From positions 1 through 41,370 of the forward strand of contig JAFAMD010000062.1 in NCBI GenBank assembly GCA_019233755.1: a stretch of 41,370 bases of DNA, given 5' to 3'. Of this stretch, positions 40,249 to 41,370 are shown piece by piece. The DNA is from Acidobacteriaceae bacterium. GTDB lineage: Bacteria; Acidobacteriota; Terriglobia; Bryobacterales; Bryobacteraceae. The translations under genes and the position numbers were made by a program. Within the stretch, counting starts at the first letter, position 1. Each line of letters opens with the position of its first letter. The notes beneath the pieces were generated by a model. The model was not told the origin of the DNA. It did no database searches and saw only the letters and a program-made list of their open reading frames with translations.

Positions 40249-41370
40249 TTAGCTCAACTGCGCTTCGATCTCGCGCGCAATCTGGTCTTTCGTCTCTTGC
40301 CGCGCGTCGTCGAGATATTTACACGCGAGGCGCTGGAAAATTTCCCGCTTCAGTGTCGGCGATTCAATTCCTAACTGAAGAAGGCTGGTTGCCTGCTGCA
40401 GTTCACTGCTGAAGTCGGCGATATCCAACTCGTCAAGGCCGGTGACGGAAATGGCTGCCCCATCTTCCCGCGCCTCGCTGATAGCGGACATGACTCGCCG
40501 GATGCATCCCTTGACCATGGCGCCGTAAGCACGCAGGATCTCTTCGGTGATCGTGAAATCCAGCTGCTTGCTGATTGCGGAAACCGCGTGACCGCTGTTC
40601 ATCTCTCCGGACGCTTGGGAGAGATAGCAGACGCGATAGATCTCTTCTTTCAAGGTCTCAAGATTCGCGGCGGCGATCTGGTAAACTTTTCCATCCGGCT
40701 CGGTCCATCCAAACTTGTCACCCGGACCCAGTTGGATAAAGTAACTCTCTCCTACAATCTGATCCCATTCGCGATCGGTGTAGATGACCGGCATCGCGAA
40801 CAAACCCATCGTGATGGCCCACCCGAGCGCATTCGACTTGTTGAAGTGTTCCAGTTGCAGGCGAGCGGCCTTATTCATCAGCCAAAGACCGTCCGTTACC
40901 ACTAAATCGAAAATCGGCACGCGCTTCTCCCTTGCAAGACCGTGAGTCCCTTCCGCGATCAGTTCAATGTGGGCCTTGCCATTGCCGTCTTCCACGCGCC
41001 GGTAAGTCTTATAGCTGGTCCGATCGTAGTAGTGCCAGCGCGTCTCGTGAACAACAGATAGCGAATTGAGGTCCGGCTGGCGTTCTATGTGGTGCCGGAG
41101 AACCACCCAATCGTAGTCGTCGCGTTCATTTCGGCTCCAGTTGATTAGCTCCTCGCTCTGATACCGAACTAGAAACGCACGCGATAAGCCAGCCCGATCT
41201 TCCTCAGCCCGGTTCTGAGGCTGCTCCGGGGATCGGGGAAAGTCAATCAGAACATGACTCCGGCCCGCGACAAGCGCGTCGATGAAGCAATTTCGGAAAA
41301 AGTCGGACAACTTGGTGCCGCGGCAATCGCAATCGTCTGCAAACTCGGCCAGGAAGGCACGGCCGGACGC
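40249..41370 (-). CDS. Phage portal protein (DUF4055-like), 5' end outside the window
   Basis: The reading frame is open to the right edge: the ...AFLAEFADDCDCRGTKLSDF stretch continues upstream of the TTG at 41310, so the gene is longer than the 374 codons seen here. Segments such as HVLIDFPRS, LVRYQSEELINWSRNERDDY, VVLRHH, LWLMNKAARLQLEHFNKSNA, FAMPVIYTD and YFIQLGPGDKFGWTEPDG match portal proteins of the DUF4055 type. It forms the dodecameric gate at one capsid vertex for DNA entry and exit. It is separated from the scaffold-like gene by 13 bases. The C-terminus (DDARQETKDQIAREIEAQLS) is helical. Confidence 0.8.
   Translation of the reverse strand, partial: ASGRAFLAEFADDCDCRGTKLSDFFRNCFIDALVAGRSHVLIDFPRSPEQPQNRAEEDRAGLSRAFLVRYQSEELINWSRNERDDYDWVVLRHHIERQPDLNSLSVVHETRWHYYDRTSYKTYRRVEDGNGKAHIELIAEGTHGLAREKRVPIFDLVVTDGLWLMNKAARLQLEHFNKSNALGWAITMGLFAMPVIYTDREWDQIVGESYFIQLGPGDKFGWTEPDGKVYQIAAANLETLKEEIYRVCYLSQASGEMNSGHAVSAISKQLDFTITEEILRAYGAMVKGCIRRVMSAISEAREDGAAISVTGLDELDIADFSSELQQATSLLQLGIESPTLKREIFQRLACKYLDDARQETKDQIAREIEAQLS

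Larger units (their letters stand above)
26451..41370 (-). mobile_element. Phage virion module (prophage or domesticated particle cluster)
   Basis: Fourteen structural genes, all on the minus strand and mostly overlapping or a few bases apart, in siphophage order: portal, scaffold, coat, connectors, tail tube, G/GT chaperone, short tape-measure candidate, tail tip, hub and terminal protein. Terminase genes would lie beyond the right edge. There are no lysis, integrase or replication genes on the left side. The cluster ends 44 bases before a metabolic operon on the same strand without a recognisable attachment repeat. It may be a prophage whose other genes lie to the right, or a domesticated element. 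Confidence 0.85.

Noticed and set aside
1..41370. CRISPR array or retron-like structure
   Set aside because: No regularly spaced repeats, Cas genes or reverse transcriptase are seen; the repeats found are two-copy only.

Overview
The window looks like the chromosome of an Acidobacteriota bacterium, probably of the Solibacter/Bryobacter type. The evidence is gene content: a Ser/Thr kinase fused to a WD40/TolB-like propeller, an 823-residue two-module MacB/FtsX permease of the acidobacterial 'ADOP' kind, a DUF2950 protein, and an FHA-GAF-SpoIIE phosphatase. This placement is inference; no rRNA is present.

Layout. (1) 1-6.3 kb, signalling: a frameshifted DUF2950 gene at the left edge, a membrane Ser/Thr kinase, an FHA-GAF-PP2C phosphatase and, divergent from it, an ECF sigma factor with a strong terminator. 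(2) 6.9-8.5 kb: an arylsulfatase with the formylglycine Cys motif. (3) 8.6-13.85 kb, accessory and decayed: a small membrane protein, the truncated C-terminal part of an MscS channel, several small unknown ORFs, a roughly 100-codon fragment of nrdJ (B12-dependent ribonucleotide reductase), then an integration module (excisionase-like HTH, RHH protein, tyrosine integrase) ending 12 bases from the 3' end of tRNA-Leu(CAA). This looks like one end of an integrated element that uses the tRNA as its site. (4) 13.9-26.4 kb, chromosomal: metallo-beta-lactamase-fold hydrolase, ADOP permease, FAD oxidoreductase resembling spermidine dehydrogenase, two overlapping MacB-type permeases, a YheT-like hydrolase broken by one extra base, a GAF-ANTAR antiterminator, and a translationally coupled M24 peptidase/sodium-solute symporter pair.

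(5) 26.45-41.37 kb, minus strand: a tightly packed phage virion module. In transcription order it holds portal (cut by the right edge), scaffold-like protein, P22-type coat, small protein, connector, joining protein, major tail protein, tail chaperone G, a frameshifted G-T extension, a very short protein in the tape-measure position, two M-like tail-tip proteins, a fused L-J tail-tip/hub protein and a large terminal protein with a barrel-like C-terminal half. It stops 44 bases before the symporter gene, with no visible att site, lysis or replication genes.

Most noteworthy: the tail chaperone gene ends with an in-frame A AAA AAC slippery heptamer two codons before its stop, with candidate stem-loops just downstream and a 111-codon ORF in the -1 frame that has no plausible start. 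This is a complete programmed frameshift of the lambda G/GT type. It is followed by only a 223-residue protein where a tape measure of many hundreds of residues is expected. With the four-cysteine L domain fused to J and immunoglobulin/jelly-roll-like decorations on virion proteins, this suggests an unusual short-tailed or domesticated phage-like particle.
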